Assembly (NCBI GenBank): GCA_039931435.1
Contig: JBDTRY010000246.1
Location: 1-5,639 of the forward strand
DNA: 5,639 nt
Origin: JBDTRY01 sp039931435
GTDB taxonomy: Bacteria > Acidobacteriota > Thermoanaerobaculia > Gp7-AA8
Direction of reading: 5' to 3'
The notes below the pieces were generated by a model. That model did no database searches, was not told the DNA's origin, and worked only from the letters and a program-made list of their open reading frames with translations. How positions within the stretch are numbered: position 1 is the stretch's first letter; every line of letters begins with the position of its first letter. A program made the translations under genes and the position numbers. Shown here piece after piece: positions 4,301 through 5,639 of this stretch.

Positions 4301-5639
4301 ATGGATAAGAAAAAGGAAGCAACGATGGCAGAGCAGACCGATGCCACGAAAGAAGAAGCGATCAAGATCCCCGATGTCCTTCCGGTCCTTCCCCTGAAAG
4401 ACCTGGTGATCTTTCCGTTCATCATCGTTCCGCTCTCTGTCTCCCGGGAGAAATCGATCAACGCCGTCGACCAGGCTCTGGCGGAAAACCGCGTCATCAT
4501 GCTCACCGCGCAGAAGGATTTCCAGAACGAGGATCCGGGCGAGGACGATCTCTACCGCGTGGGCACGGTGGCCATCATCATGCGCATGCTCAAGCTTCCC
4601 GATGGACGCATCCGCATCCTGGTGCAGGGACTGTCGCGAGCGCGCATCGACTATTTCATCCAGACCGCCCCGTTCTTCAAGGCGAAGATCACGCGCATCG
4701 AAGAACCGGCCACGAAGGAACGCCCGCTGGAAGTGGAGGCGCTGATCCGTTCCGTCAAGCAGAACCTCGACCGGTCCGTGGCCCTGGGAAAGAACATTTC
4801 TCCGGAAGTGATGGTCATCGCTGCCAACCTGGACGATCCCGCTCGCCTGACGGACCTCTCCGCGTCGAACCTCGATCTCAAGCTCGAGGAAGCGCAGCAG
4901 ATTCTGGAGACGATCGATCCCGTGGAGCGTTTGAAGCGCGTCAACGACCTGCTCATCCGCGAGATCAACCTGCTCACCATGCAGCAGGAAATCTCCACGG
5001 CGGCGCAGGGCGAGATGAACAAGACCCAGCGCGAGTACTTTCTTCGCCAGCAGCTCAAGGCCATTCAGTCCGAGCTTGGCGAAGGGGAAGAGCTCACCGA
5101 GGAAGTGGAGAATTACCGCAAGAAAATAGAAGAGAAGCTCATGCCCACGGAGGCTCGGGAAGAAGTCGAGAAACAGATCAAGCGGTTGGAGCGATCGCAC
5201 CCCGATTCTGCCGAGACCTCGATCATCCGCACGTACCTCGATTGGATGACGGGGCTGCCCTGGGGCGTGATGTCCGCGGACAATCACGATCTGGCCCGGG
5301 CCCGGGAGATTCTGGACGAGGACCACTACGATCTGGAGAAGATCAAAGAGCGCATTCTCGAATACCTGGCCGTGCGCAAACTGCGCGGAGACAAGATGAA
5401 GGGTCCCATCCTCTGCTTCGTCGGGCCACCCGGGGTGGGCAAGACCTCGCTGGGACGTTCCATCGCCCGGGCCCTCGATCGCAAGTTCGTGCGTATCTCT
5501 CTGGGCGGCGTTCGCGACGAGGCCGAAATCCGGGGACACCGCCGCACCTACGTCGGCGCCCTTCCCGGCCGCATCGTCCAGGGTGTGAACCAGGGCGCGA
5601 CCGGAAACCCGGTCTTCATGCTGGACGAGGTGGACAAGA
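4301..5639 (+). CDS. lon: ATP-dependent protease Lon (partial, N-terminal 446 residues)
   Basis: Lon is a cytosolic hexameric AAA+ protease that unfolds and degrades damaged and short-lived regulatory proteins. The N-terminal substrate-binding domain starts at IPDVLPVLPLKDLVIFP (about 23-39). A helical region follows, with QGEMNKTQREYFLRQQLKAI and the linker TGLPWG and DEDHYDLEKIKERILEYLAVRKL. The AAA+ domain shows Walker A GPPGVGKT (375-382, Lys381), the pore-loop motif TYVGALPG (416-423) and Walker B VFMLDEVDK (438-446), where the window ends. The sensor residues and the Ser-Lys protease dyad lie outside. The start is open to doubt: ATG 4301 has GGGGAG 12 bases upstream, ATG 4325 has AAGGAAG at good spacing, and ATG 4277 is also in frame. 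All give an intact domain. Walker A at 375-382 suggests a full protein of about 800 residues, normal for LonA. It follows nrdR by 120 bp and may share its transcript. Confidence 0.97.
   Translation, partial: MDKKKEATMAEQTDATKEEAIKIPDVLPVLPLKDLVIFPFIIVPLSVSREKSINAVDQALAENRVIMLTAQKDFQNEDPGEDDLYRVGTVAIIMRMLKLPDGRIRILVQGLSRARIDYFIQTAPFFKAKITRIEEPATKERPLEVEALIRSVKQNLDRSVALGKNISPEVMVIAANLDDPARLTDLSASNLDLKLEEAQQILETIDPVERLKRVNDLLIREINLLTMQQEISTAAQGEMNKTQREYFLRQQLKAIQSELGEGEELTEEVENYRKKIEEKLMPTEAREEVEKQIKRLERSHPDSAETSIIRTYLDWMTGLPWGVMSADNHDLARAREILDEDHYDLEKIKERILEYLAVRKLRGDKMKGPILCFVGPPGVGKTSLGRSIARALDRKFVRISLGGVRDEAEIRGHRRTYVGALPGRIVQGVNQGATGNPVFMLDEVDK
4313..4319 (+). promoter_or_regulatory. Shine-Dalgarno-like AAGGAAG favouring an internal lon start at ATG 4325
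   Basis: AAGGAAG ends 5 bases before ATG 4325 and is the best ribosome-binding match in the window. It would give a Lon eight residues shorter (MAEQTD). The stretch also encodes Lys-Lys-Glu-Ala in the longer form, so the match could come from a purine-rich coding sequence. Confidence 0.35.

Noticed and set aside
3497..5539. A 680-codon open frame on the minus strand, antisense to the end of the flippase-like gene, nrdR and most of lon.
   Set aside because: It lies opposite three well-supported genes, has no recognisable domain, and its Leu/His/Arg-rich make-up is what GC-rich codon bias produces on the opposite strand. It is striking in length but best explained as a shadow frame.

Overview
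This is a GC-rich bacterial window (about 60% GC by eye), densely coded on both strands. It carries six genes: two are cut by the window ends and four are complete. An N-terminal signal peptide with a lipobox-like cysteine, a bacterial NrdR repressor and an ATP-dependent Lon protease mark it as bacterial, probably from a group with an outer or complex envelope. The general look, including GTG/TTG-type starts, weak Shine-Dalgarno sites and TGA as the stop of all four visible gene ends, would fit an Acidobacteriota-like or other high-GC environmental lineage. That placement is inference only, as the window holds no marker that fixes the phylum.

Layout from left to right. (1) Positions 1-371, minus strand: the N-terminal part of an exported, probably lipid-anchored alpha/beta-hydrolase resembling the lecithin:cholesterol acyltransferase (LCAT)/phospholipase family. 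(2) 380-1507, plus: a complete GT-B glycosyltransferase of family 4 type. Its GTG start lies only 8 bp from the ATG of gene 1, so the two genes diverge with no room between them for normal promoters. (3) 1528-2472 (or 2499), minus: a complete histone-deacetylase-family amidohydrolase with all catalytic and zinc-binding residues. It converges on the glycosyltransferase across 20 bp that contain a compact hairpin. (4) 2491-3576, plus: a polytopic membrane protein of the YbhN/AglD/lysyl-phosphatidylglycerol-synthase-TM 'flippase-like' family, divergent from gene 3. A perfect 5+1+5 palindrome lies between the favoured start regions. (5) 3722-4180, plus: nrdR, the zinc-ribbon/ATP-cone repressor of ribonucleotide reductase genes. 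(6) 4301-5639, plus: lon, cut by the window end just after Walker B.

Intergenic stretches: 3577-3721 (145 bp) holds a hairpin just before nrdR and no convincing promoter. 4181-4300 (120 bp) holds two tandem stem-loops before lon and stays open in the lon frame. No stretch over 300 bp lacks a gene. No tRNA, rRNA, CRISPR array, insertion sequence or long repeat was seen.

How the genes fit together: the hydrolase, glycosyltransferase and flippase-like protein all point to envelope lipid or glycan work, but their mixed orientation argues against one operon. nrdR and lon lie on one strand and may be co-transcribed as housekeeping genes. I see no strong sign of a new multi-gene system. The best leads are regulatory: the face-to-face gene starts at 371/380, the palindrome near 2500, and the structured leaders of nrdR and lon.
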